Shown here: positions 6,950 to 13,555 of the stretch, piece after piece
Layout: every line of letters begins with the position of its first letter
Position numbering within the stretch: position 1 is the first letter of the stretch
Assembly: GCA_045643185.1 (NCBI GenBank)
Contig: JAZUKH010000135.1
Location: 1 to 15,850 of the forward strand
Reading direction: 5' to 3'
Source: RGIG464 sp045643185
GTDB lineage: Bacteria > Myxococcota_A > Bradymonadia > UBA4248
Length of the DNA stretch: 15,850 bases
The notes under the pieces: generated by a model
Database searches by the model: none
Told to the model about the DNA's origin: nothing
The model's input: only the letters and a program-made list of their open reading frames with translations
Translations under genes and position numbers: made by a program

Positions 6950-7341
6950 GTGGCGATAAATACGCTGCTCAGGACATCATGAACCGAGATTCTGAATGAT
7001 TCAGAAGCACTTTGTTGTCAGACGTGGCTGATGGGCCATGTGCTGGCCGGCCATGAGTGTCCGTGCGCGACCTGTTTGTCGTTTCATAAAGACCTGTAAA
7101 GAATAAAGAATTAAGTGATATGATTCAAAGGATCCGTCAGTGAACTGCGTACCTCGTAAAGTGCTGTTTTGTGCTTGAGGGTGTTACAGAACCGACGGGC
7201 GATTGAATATTAGGTTGGATCTTTAAACGGAGTCGTTATCGGCTTTGGCTTAAAGGTCTGTGTATGGATTATTGTTGCGTCCGCATGTCGTCAGAGCATG
7301 GCGTTTTGACGAAGTACGGACTTTTACACGAAGGGAAGAAA
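6950..7341 (+). other. Long gene-free leader of the hydrogenase operon
   Basis: About 390 bases without a convincing gene. Contents: the inverted repeat TTCTGAA (6990-6996), gap TGA, TTCAGAA (7000-7006); the ten-base palindrome TGGCCGGCCA (7044-7053); a candidate promoter near 7119; and CCGTC (7133-7137) able to pair with GACGG near 7193. The frame in phase with hydC is open from ATG 7264, but its extra residues look non-conserved. I recognise no known riboswitch and no clear Rex or FNR site. Confidence 0.5.
7116..7124 (+). promoter_or_regulatory. Candidate extended -10 promoter for hydCBA
   Basis: TGA followed by TATGAT (7119-7124) forms an extended -10 element matching five of six consensus bases. 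No good -35 box is found 16-18 bases upstream, which extended -10 promoters can tolerate. It would give a leader of about 210 bases. Confidence 0.4.
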
Positions 7342-7821
7342 ATGCAGGACACAGACACCGCTTCGCGTGTGAATGCGATCATCGAACGCATCGGGCGTAA
7401 GCCCTCCATGCTCGTTCCCGTGCTTCAGGCTGCACAGGAAGAGTTCAAGTATCTGCCTCAGGATGTCATGGCATTGATCGCCGAAGGTCTCGGCGTGCCG
7501 GCCTCCAAAGTTTATGGCGTCGCTACGTTTTATGCTCACTTTACCCTTGAACCCAAAGGCAAATACGTCGTTCGCTGCTGCGATGGTACCGCTTGCCACG
7601 TTAAAGGTTCCATGGGCGTTATGGCTGCTGTTCGTGAGCATCTGGGCCTCAAAGAAGGCGAAAAGACCACCAAAGACGGTATGTTCTCATTTGAGACCGT
7701 TTCCTGCCTTGGTGCTTGTGGTCTTGCGCCGGTCATGGTCATCGGTGATACCGTCCATGGCCAGTCCACACCTGCGAATGCCGTTGAATTCGTCAAATCC
7801 GTCGCCGACAGCGACAAGTAG
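7342..7821 (+). CDS. hydC: NuoE-like [2Fe-2S] subunit of trimeric [FeFe]-hydrogenase
   Basis: Small electron-transfer subunit of a cytoplasmic HydABC-type hydrogenase. It pairs with the flavin subunit as NuoE pairs with NuoF in complex I. From ATG 7342 the protein has 159 residues, the normal NuoE/HydC length. A helical N-terminal part (about 8-70, with YGVATFYAHF typical of the family) is followed by a thioredoxin-like fold. That fold ligates one [2Fe-2S] cluster through C80 and C85 (CDGTAC) and C122 and C126 (CLGAC). The start is preferred over ATG 7264 because AGGGA (7332-7336) lies five bases upstream and the extra 26 residues are not family-like. The stop codon shares its last base with the GGAGG of the next gene, and only 12 bases separate them, so translation is tightly coupled. 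Strong use of C-ending codons matches the rest of the operon and suggests high expression. Confidence 0.94.
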   Translation: MQDTDTASRVNAIIERIGRKPSMLVPVLQAAQEEFKYLPQDVMALIAEGLGVPASKVYGVATFYAHFTLEPKGKYVVRCCDGTACHVKGSMGVMAAVREHLGLKEGEKTTKDGMFSFETVSCLGACGLAPVMVIGDTVHGQSTPANAVEFVKSVADSDK

Positions 7822-7833
7822 GAGGTTTGATTT

Positions 7834-9744
7834 ATGACTACAAATGCGAAAACTCTCGAGATGATCGCTGAGGCGTATCGCGCTAAAGCTGCCAAAATCG
7901 ACCGCCGCGTCATTGTTTGCGCTGGTACCGGTTGCCTCGCCAACGGCTCCCAGGCCGTGCGTGACCGCATCATCGACTGCGCCAAAAAAGAAGGTTTGAA
8001 CGTCGTCGTTGAACTCAGCGATGAGATCCCTGTCACGGCAGGCGTTCAGACGATTTATTCGTCCGGTTCCGGCTGCCAGGGCTTCTGCCAGCAGGGCCCG
8101 CTCGTCACCATCGAGCCCGATGGCATCCTTTATTGCAAGGTAAAAGCCGATGACGCCGAAGAAATCGTGAAAGAGACCCTCATTGGCCACAAAACGATCG
8201 ATCGTCTGCTCTACCTCGACCCTGAAAACAAACAGCGTTTCAAAGGCCAGAAAGAGATTCCTTTCTATACGCGTCAGCAGCGTACCGTCCTCGCTGAATG
8301 CGGTCTGATCGAACCTCACTCCATTGATGAATACATCGCCAATGGCGGTTATGCCCAGGCTCGTAAAGCATTCACGGAAATGACGCCGAAAGAAGTCTGC
8401 GACGTCGTTTTGGCCTCCGGTCTTCGTGGCCGTGGCGGCGGTGGCTTCCCCACCGGCCGTAAATGGGCTGCCGCACTCGTCGAAAATGGCCCCAAAAAAT
8501 ACGTCATCTGCAACGCCGACGAAGGCGATCCGGGTGCATTCATGGATCGTTCGCTCATGGAAGGCGACCCGCACCGCGTCATCGAAGGTATGATGATCGC
8601 TGCTCGCGGTATCGGTGCTGACGAAGGTTATATGTACGTCCGTGCCGAATATCCCCTCGCCGTTCAGCGCGTCCGCAAAGCGGTTGCTGATGCTATGGCC
8701 GCAGGCGTCCTCGGCGACAATATCTTCGGTACCGATCACTCGTTCCGCATCACGATCATGGAAGGCGCTGGCGCCTTCGTCTGCGGCGAAGAAACGGCCC
8801 TCATGGCCTCCATCGAAGGTAGCCGTGGTATGCCGAAACCCAAACCGCCTTTCCCTGCTCAGAAAGGTCTCTATGGCGTTCCGACCATCATCAACAACGT
8901 CGAAACCCTCGGCACCGTGCCCCTCGTCATTCGCGATGGCGCAGAAGGCTATCGTAAATGCGGTACCGAAATGAGCCCCGGCACCAAGACCTTCGCCCTC
9001 ACCGGTCACGTTCAGAACACCGGCTTGATCGAAGTTCCGTTCGGCTCCACGCTCCGTAAGATCGTTTACGAGATCGGTGAAGGCGTCACGAACGATGACG
9101 GCTCCGTTTCGAAAGAAGGATTCAAATCCGTTCAGATCGGTGGTCCTTCCGGCGGCTGCCTCACGCCCGATCTGCTCGATCTCCCCATCGATTTCGACAG
9201 CCTCAAACAGTACGGCGCTATCGTCGGTTCCGGCGGTCTCGTCGTCATGAACCAGCAGACCTGCATGGTCCAGGTCGCCCGCTTCTTCATGCAGTTCACC
9301 CAGAACGAATCCTGCGGTAAATGCGTCCTCTGCCGCGAAGGTACGAAGCAGATGCTCGTCCTCATGGACAAGATCATCGATGGTGAAGCGACGGTCGAAG
9401 ATGTCAACGTCCTCGAAGAACTCGCTCACGCGATTCAGAAAGGTTCGCTCTGCGCCCTCGGTAAAACCGCTCCGAACCCCGTTCTCTCCGTCCTCAAGCT
9501 CTTCCGCGAAGAACTTATGGAACACGTCGTCGACAAAAAATGCCGTACGCACAAATGCGCCAAGCTTTCTCCGTTCCAGATCAACCCCGACAAATGTAAG
9601 GGTTGCACCATGTGCGCGAAGAAATGTCCGGTGGGTGCCATCTCCGGCACGCTCAAACAGCCGCACCACATCGACGAATCTGTCTGTATCAAATGCGGTG
9701 CCTGCAAAGCTAATTGTAAATTCGGCGCTGTCGAAGGAGGCTAA
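7834..9744 (+). CDS. hydB: NuoF-like flavin/NAD(H) subunit of trimeric [FeFe]-hydrogenase
   Basis: NAD(H)-oxidoreductase subunit carrying FMN, where electrons from NADH and ferredoxin are handled in bifurcating enzymes. Domains of the 636-residue protein, in order: a thioredoxin-like [2Fe-2S] module (about 25-110) with C29, C34, C81 and C85; the NuoF core with GLRGRGGGGFPTGRKW (196-211) for FMN/NAD binding and ADEGDPGAFMDR (228-239); the NuoF [4Fe-4S] site C494, C497, C500 and C540; and a C-terminal double ferredoxin with C588/591/594/598 and C618/621/624/628. A further pair, C570 and C575 in CRTHKC, could be part of a zinc site; that is inference. The N-terminal module is a separate protein (HndB) in four-gene NADP-reducing hydrogenases, so its fusion here supports the trimeric HydABC type. 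GGAGG (7821-7825) precedes the ATG by eight bases. The next gene begins five bases after the stop. Confidence 0.95.
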   Translation: MTTNAKTLEMIAEAYRAKAAKIDRRVIVCAGTGCLANGSQAVRDRIIDCAKKEGLNVVVELSDEIPVTAGVQTIYSSGSGCQGFCQQGPLVTIEPDGILYCKVKADDAEEIVKETLIGHKTIDRLLYLDPENKQRFKGQKEIPFYTRQQRTVLAECGLIEPHSIDEYIANGGYAQARKAFTEMTPKEVCDVVLASGLRGRGGGGFPTGRKWAAALVENGPKKYVICNADEGDPGAFMDRSLMEGDPHRVIEGMMIAARGIGADEGYMYVRAEYPLAVQRVRKAVADAMAAGVLGDNIFGTDHSFRITIMEGAGAFVCGEETALMASIEGSRGMPKPKPPFPAQKGLYGVPTIINNVETLGTVPLVIRDGAEGYRKCGTEMSPGTKTFALTGHVQNTGLIEVPFGSTLRKIVYEIGEGVTNDDGSVSKEGFKSVQIGGPSGGCLTPDLLDLPIDFDSLKQYGAIVGSGGLVVMNQQTCMVQVARFFMQFTQNESCGKCVLCREGTKQMLVLMDKIIDGEATVEDVNVLEELAHAIQKGSLCALGKTAPNPVLSVLKLFREELMEHVVDKKCRTHKCAKLSPFQINPDKCKGCTMCAKKCPVGAISGTLKQPHHIDESVCIKCGACKANCKFGAVEGG

Positions 9745-9749
9745 TAGTT

Positions 9750-11483
9750 ATGGAAAAGAAATATCTTACAATTGACGGCCGTCAGTACGAAATCAAAGGA
9801 GAACGCAACGTCCTTCAGCTCGCTCGTAATAACGGCATCGATATCCCCTCACTCTGCTATCATCCGAGCCTGTCCATCTTTGGCGCGTGCCGTATGTGCC
9901 TCGTCGAAGTGGATGGCATGGGCACCGTTTCCAGCTGCACCCTCGCTCCGCGCGAAGGCATGGTGATCAAAACCTCGACGGATGCACTCCGCTCGATGCG
10001 CAAGATCACGTTGCAGTTGCTCCTCGCTAACCACGATGCTGACTGCCCCACCTGCCCGAAGAGCGGCAACTGCCGTCTGCAGCAGCTCGCCCAGCGTTAC
10101 GGTGTCAAGACCAATCCGTACAAAAAACTTCGCGAAAAAGGCGGCATCGATTGCTCAAGCCCCTCGCTCGTCCGCGATCCTGCCAAGTGCATCCTCTGCG
10201 GTAACTGCGTCCGCGCTTGCCGTGAATTCCAGGGCATCGGCGCCATCGACTTCTCGGGACGTGGTCACAACTCCCGCGTTATCCCCGCTTTCGGTCTGCC
10301 CCTCGGCACCACCGATTGCGTTAACTGCGGTCAGTGCGCAAGCGTCTGCCCCGTCGGCGCGATCTACAGCCACAGCTACAATGAAAAGATCTGGTCCGCC
10401 ATCAACGATCCTAACAAAGTCGTCGTCGCTCAGATCGCTCCGGCTGTCCGCGTCGCTCTCGGCGAAGAATTCGGCCTCAAAGCCGGTACCAACGTCATGG
10501 GCAAAATGGTCGCTGCCATGAAACGCATCGGTTTCGACGCTGTTTATGACACCTCCCTCGCCGCCGACCTTACCACCAAAGAAGAAGCGACCGAAATCAT
10601 CGGACGCATCCAGAATGGCGGTAAACTCCCTGTCTTCACGTCTTGCTGCCCCGCTTGGGTCAAATACGCCGAAGAATATCAGGTCGACGTCCTCGACAAC
10701 CTCTCTTCCTGCAAATCTCCGCAGGAAATGATGGCTGCCGTCTTCCGCAAAGTCCTCCCCGGCCAGTTCAACAAAGATCCCAAAGACATCGTCGTCGTTT
10801 CCGTCATGCCTTGCACCGCCAAGAAATTCGAAGTCGGTCGCGATGAATTCAAACACGATGGTATCCAGGACATCGATATCTCCATGACCACCGTCGAACT
10901 CGCCGACATGATCAAGGAAGCTGGTATCGACTTCAATAGCCTCGAAGACGTGGCTTGCGACAATCCGTTCGGTTCCGAACCCGGCTCTGGCGTCATCTTT
11001 GGCGCGACCGGCGGTGTTACCGAAGCCGTTCTCCGCTTCGCCGCTGAAAAGCTCACTGGCAAACGTCCGGAAGATCTCAACTTCACGGCCGTTCGTGGCG
11101 CCGATGGCATCCGCGAAGTCTCCGTCTCCGTCGCTGGCATCACCCTCAATCTCTGCCAGGTCTTCGGACTCGCAAATGTCGCCAAAGTCATTAGCGACAT
11201 CAAGTCCGGTGCCAAGCAGTATCACGTTGTCGAAGTCATGGCTTGCCCCAATGGCTGCGTCAACGGTGGTGGTCAGCCCTTCACGCTCTGCCCCGACGTT
11301 ACCGTTCCTGCCCGTACGGCTGGCATCTACAAACACGACGCCGAACTCGAAGTTCGTACGCCGTGCGCCAACGATGAAGTCGATGGCATCTACAAAATGA
11401 TCGGCAGCACCGGCATCGGCGATCACGTCGCCCATGAACTGCTCCACACCCACTATCATGCTCGCGATAAATTCACCAAGTAA
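9750..11483 (+). CDS. hydA: [FeFe]-hydrogenase catalytic subunit HydA
   Basis: Catalyses 2H+ + 2e- to H2 and the reverse at the H-cluster. The 577-residue M3-type protein has an N-terminal plant-type [2Fe-2S] domain (C36, C47, C50, C63), a His-Cys3 [4Fe-4S] site (H95, C99, C102, C108), two [4Fe-4S] ferredoxin motifs (C147/150/153/157 and C190/193/196/200), and the H domain. The H-cluster signatures are complete: TSCCPAW with C299 (proton-relay cysteine) and C300, MPCTAKK with C355, and EVMACPNGCVNGGGQP with C499 and C503. These positions coincide with the numbering used for Clostridium pasteurianum CpI, so the protein is nearly collinear with it. A short small-subunit-like tail ends in LLHTHYHA. 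The hydC and hydB neighbours place it in the NAD-linked, electron-bifurcating class. GGAGG (9736-9740) supports the start. HydE, HydF and HydG maturases are not in the window but are required. A strong terminator ends the operon. Confidence 0.97.
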   Translation: MEKKYLTIDGRQYEIKGERNVLQLARNNGIDIPSLCYHPSLSIFGACRMCLVEVDGMGTVSSCTLAPREGMVIKTSTDALRSMRKITLQLLLANHDADCPTCPKSGNCRLQQLAQRYGVKTNPYKKLREKGGIDCSSPSLVRDPAKCILCGNCVRACREFQGIGAIDFSGRGHNSRVIPAFGLPLGTTDCVNCGQCASVCPVGAIYSHSYNEKIWSAINDPNKVVVAQIAPAVRVALGEEFGLKAGTNVMGKMVAAMKRIGFDAVYDTSLAADLTTKEEATEIIGRIQNGGKLPVFTSCCPAWVKYAEEYQVDVLDNLSSCKSPQEMMAAVFRKVLPGQFNKDPKDIVVVSVMPCTAKKFEVGRDEFKHDGIQDIDISMTTVELADMIKEAGIDFNSLEDVACDNPFGSEPGSGVIFGATGGVTEAVLRFAAEKLTGKRPEDLNFTAVRGADGIREVSVSVAGITLNLCQVFGLANVAKVISDIKSGAKQYHVVEVMACPNGCVNGGGQPFTLCPDVTVPARTAGIYKHDAELEVRTPCANDEVDGIYKMIGSTGIGDHVAHELLHTHYHARDKFTK

Positions 11484-11504
11484 TTTGGTCGTCGCGTAAT
11501 GCAT

Positions 11505-11542
11505 AAAGCCCGGTCTGGTTATACGGATCGGGCTTTTTTTTT
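11505..11542 (+). terminator. Rho-independent terminator after hydA
   Basis: AAAGCCCG (11505-11512) pairs with CGGGCTTT (11529-11536), followed by a nine-base T-run (11534-11542). The 16-base interior can pair partly. It ends the hydCBA transcript 22 bases after the hydA stop. Confidence 0.93.
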
Positions 11543-11550
11543 GATTTGGG

Positions 11551-11598
11551 AGGGGGCAGACGCCCCCTACGCGGCTATTGGCTTTGCCAATACGCCGC
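11551..11598 (-). repeat. Inverse copy of the REP-like palindrome family
   Basis: AGGGGGC (11551-11557), loop AGAC, GCCCCCT (11562-11568) is on the minus strand the same GGGGC-GTCT-GCCCC hairpin seen at 3784-3801. It is followed by GCGGC (11571-11575), TATTGGC, loop TTT, GCCAATA, bulged C (11593) and GCCGC (11594-11598). Read on the minus strand, this is the same bulged-G/TATT architecture as the hairpins at 3810-3875, with a third stem sequence. The GGGGG at 11552-11556 could alternatively pair with CCCCC at 11601-11605. Confidence 0.75.
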
Positions 11599-11661
11599 TA
11601 CCCCCACGCCTGGCAGGGCCTTAATAAGTGCTGATAAGCTTTGTCTGAAAAGATGCACGGT

Positions 11662-11676
11662 CCGCATGTCTCAACA
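11662..11676 (-). repeat. Dispersed relative of the ligA-downstream repeat
   Basis: CCGCATGTCTCAACA is, on the minus strand, 14 of 15 bases identical to 2204-2218 in the triple-repeat element. It is a single copy here without the foldback partner. A chance match cannot be excluded. Confidence 0.4.
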
Positions 11677-11710
11677 AAATCTCAGCCGAGCTAAATAAAG
11701 ACTATAAGCG

Positions 11711-11747
11711 CATGAACGCAAAGCGTTCGAAGCCCAGTGGCTTCATG
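11711..11747. repeat. Pair of adjacent hairpins within CAT/ATG ends
   Basis: GAACGC (11714-11719), loop AAA, GCGTTC (11723-11728) is directly followed by GAAGCC (11729-11734), loop CAGT, GGCTTC (11739-11744). The outer CAT and ATG can pair, making a three-way-junction shape. It may be a structured RNA end or another palindromic repeat. Confidence 0.5.
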
Positions 11748-11765
11748 ATAGCTTTGTATATAAGC

Positions 11766-11813
11766 TAACGTGTGCTTACGCGGCTGGAGTTAACGTGTGC
11801 TTACGCGGCTGGA
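11766..11813. repeat. Tandem duplication, 23 bases repeated at 25-base spacing
   Basis: The 23-base unit at 11766-11788, beginning TAACGTGTGC and ending GCGGCTGGA, is repeated without change at 11791-11813. Two different bases separate the copies. There are only two units, and I see no coding meaning. Confidence 0.85.
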
Positions 11814-11867
11814 AGCCGCTGACTTGAATAACCCCGTCCGTCGAAGCCGTAGGCGAGACGGGCGGGG
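11805..11867. repeat. Two further palindromes before the WG-repeat gene
   Basis: GCGGCT (11805-11810), gap GGA, AGCCGC (11814-11819) overlaps the second tandem unit. CCCCGTCCGTC (11832-11842) pairs with GACGGGCGGGG (11857-11867) through 11 pairs, one of them a G-U. No T-run follows on either side. Together with the elements from 11551, they fill most of this 435-base spacer. I see no clear promoter for the downstream gene. Confidence 0.6.
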
Positions 11868-11918
11868 CACGCGATATCCCTCACCCACTATTTTGCTCGC
11901 GCGCCTTCGTTCGGCATT

Positions 11919-12920
11919 ATGAGAAAAGACGGGACCATGGCTCTCGATTTCGGATATTATGAATTCCCGGAATTTCGTATTTTCAAGCATCATGATTATG
12001 ACAGATTGGATCTGCGTTCGCAAGAATGTGTCCAATTGTGGGCGTTTACGTATAGTAGTTCTGTGCCAATTAATCTGTTTCCTGACGATCGCATTCTCAT
12101 TCAGTCGCCTGAAACAGGCAGAATCGGCGTCGTGAATTCAAAAGGTGAAGTGATCGTAGAACCCAATTATCTCGCGATCGCTTCTTATGAGAATAAAGCA
12201 ACGGTTGCCATTGATGAAGAAGGTTTCTGGGGAACCATGGACCTTCAGGGAAATTTCAAGCGTGATCCGTATCGTTTTATGAATCTACGAAATGATTTAG
12301 GCGGGTACATCTTTACGATGAATTGCATCCCGTATTCGTATAAAGATGATTACAGATATAGAAAGCTAAATAAGACCATGGCTTTTGCTTCGGAAGTCGT
12401 GCTTGATCCTAAAGATGATAGCGTTTGTAAGGAAGAGTTGTCCCCAGCACAAGCGGGGTTATTGAATTCAAAAGAAGCTGTGATTTTAGAATCCATATAT
12501 GACCATGTACTTGTCTACAATACTGGTGATACACGTATCGGACACTATATTATGCCTCAAAAAGATGGTAAAATCGCTGTATTTTTGTTAAATGGAGAGT
12601 ATGATACAAAACCGGTGACGGATTTCGTTTATGACTCTGGTAGTTTTGTTAATGAAGATTCGATCAAAGTTTATAAGGATGGATTAGTTGGACTGATCTA
12701 TAAAGGCATCGAAGTCTATCCGCCGATGTTCCAGACGATTGGTGATTTCGATAACGAAGGCATGGCCATGGCGAGTATGCCTGGGTGGAGTGGTAAGATC
12801 TTTTTGAGTCGAGAACACGAAAAAGCATATTATCAAAGGCATGCCCCAAAACATCCGATGACGCCGCCGCCTATGCCTCGTAGGGAAGGACAGCCTCATT
12901 TGAGGTCGTTTGGAAAGTAG
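11919..12920 (+). CDS. WG-repeat-like beta-rich protein of unknown function
   Basis: A 333-residue soluble protein without signal peptide or membrane helices. It contains degenerate WG/KWG-type repeats, where a short beta hairpin ends in a statement such as GVVNSKGEVIVEPNYLAI (70-87). Related units lie at about 103-120 (FWGTMDLQGNF), 178-200 (QAGLLNSKEAVILESIYDHV), 217-240 (KIAVFLLNGEY) and 254-290 (GLVGLIYKGIEVYPPMFQTI). Such repeats usually build a scaffold with no enzyme activity. The tail (about 300-333) is proline-rich and basic, with PPPMPRR. Base and codon use are visibly more AT-rich than the hydrogenase genes, which could reflect low expression or transfer. No good Shine-Dalgarno precedes ATG 11919; the in-frame ATG at 11937 is an equally possible start. 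It shares direction with the methyltransferase gene 38 bases downstream, but a functional link is not established. Confidence 0.72.
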   Translation: MRKDGTMALDFGYYEFPEFRIFKHHDYDRLDLRSQECVQLWAFTYSSSVPINLFPDDRILIQSPETGRIGVVNSKGEVIVEPNYLAIASYENKATVAIDEEGFWGTMDLQGNFKRDPYRFMNLRNDLGGYIFTMNCIPYSYKDDYRYRKLNKTMAFASEVVLDPKDDSVCKEELSPAQAGLLNSKEAVILESIYDHVLVYNTGDTRIGHYIMPQKDGKIAVFLLNGEYDTKPVTDFVYDSGSFVNEDSIKVYKDGLVGLIYKGIEVYPPMFQTIGDFDNEGMAMASMPGWSGKIFLSREHEKAYYQRHAPKHPMTPPPMPRREGQPHLRSFGK

Positions 12921-12926
12921 CATCCA

Positions 12927-12944
12927 GTTTAACGACGCTTAAAC
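12927..12944. promoter_or_regulatory. Short inverted repeat before the methyltransferase gene
   Basis: GTTTAA (12927-12932), gap CGACGC, TTAAAC (12939-12944), in the 38-base gap between the WG-repeat and methyltransferase genes. Possibly an operator or a weak hairpin; its short arms make chance plausible. Confidence 0.3.
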
Positions 12945-12958
12945 GCCATAGTCCGGCT

Positions 12959-13555
12959 ATGAACGAAACGCTTGAATACTATCAAAACAATGCTCAAGCA
13001 TTTGTAGAACAGACACAAAACGTCGATTTTAGCCCTTGGCAACGACGTTTTGTGTCTCGGTTGCGTCAAGGCGCCAGGATCCTTGATCTTGGATGTGGGT
13101 CAGGGCGTGACACGCGTTGGTTTCTTGAGCACGGGTTTGACGTCGAGGCGATGGACGGGTGCCCCGCATTGTGTGAGATCGCTTCGGCGTATTGCGGCAT
13201 ACCGGTCACTTGTCAGATGTTTGAACAAGTCGATGCCGTCGAGCAATACGACGGCATTTGGGCCTGTGCCTCACTTTTGCACCTGACGCCGGATGCGTTT
13301 GACCTCGTCATGACTCGCCTTGTACGTGCGCTCAAAAATGGAGCTTGCCTTTATATGTCCTTCAAATACGGACGCTTTTGTGGCATACGAAATGAGCGAT
13401 ATTTTCGGGATATGGACGAGACTTTGTTCCAGGAATGGCTAAAAACTTGTCCTGATTTGACATTGGACACGATGGAGATTACGCGTGACGTGCGACCGGA
13501 ACGAAGTGACGAAAAATGGCTGAACCTCTTTTTGACAAAATTGGCATCCCGCTGA
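12959..13555 (+). CDS. Class I SAM-dependent methyltransferase
   Basis: A 198-residue Rossmann-fold methyltransferase using S-adenosylmethionine. Motif I is ILDLGCGSGRD (41-51), the acidic residue after strand 2 is D66 in EAMDG, and the post-motif segment YDGIWACASLLHL (98-109) is typical of small-molecule (UbiG/TehB-like) methyltransferases. There is no DPPY/NPPY motif, so it is not an ordinary adenine-N6 or cytosine-N4 DNA methylase, nor is there a PCQ motif of a C5 methylase. The substrate is unknown. The N-terminus (NETLEYYQNNAQAF) is a normal beginning for this family, so ATG 12959 is accepted despite a poor Shine-Dalgarno. Its last 40 bases overlap the start of the PLD-helicase gene in another frame, implying coupled translation and probably a joint role. 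The stop is TGA. Confidence 0.88.
   Translation: MNETLEYYQNNAQAFVEQTQNVDFSPWQRRFVSRLRQGARILDLGCGSGRDTRWFLEHGFDVEAMDGCPALCEIASAYCGIPVTCQMFEQVDAVEQYDGIWACASLLHLTPDAFDLVMTRLVRALKNGACLYMSFKYGRFCGIRNERYFRDMDETLFQEWLKTCPDLTLDTMEITRDVRPERSDEKWLNLFLTKLASR

Noticed and set aside
7264..7341. Upstream ATG giving hydC 26 extra residues
   Set aside because: The extra residues are unlike NuoE N-termini, and ATG 7342 has a proper ribosome binding site.
7687..9669. 660-codon open frame on the minus strand
   Set aside because: It lies fully antisense to hydB, whose motifs are unmistakable. The biased C-ending codons of the real gene keep the opposite frame open. The translation has no recognisable domain.
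10155..11504. 449-codon open frame on the minus strand
   Set aside because: Antisense to hydA for the same codon-bias reason; the product is a low-complexity acidic/phenylalanine-rich string.
12959..13555. DNA methylase of a restriction-modification system
   Set aside because: Motif IV is of the small-molecule type (WACASLLH), not DPPY/NPPY or PCQ, and there is no target-recognition domain.
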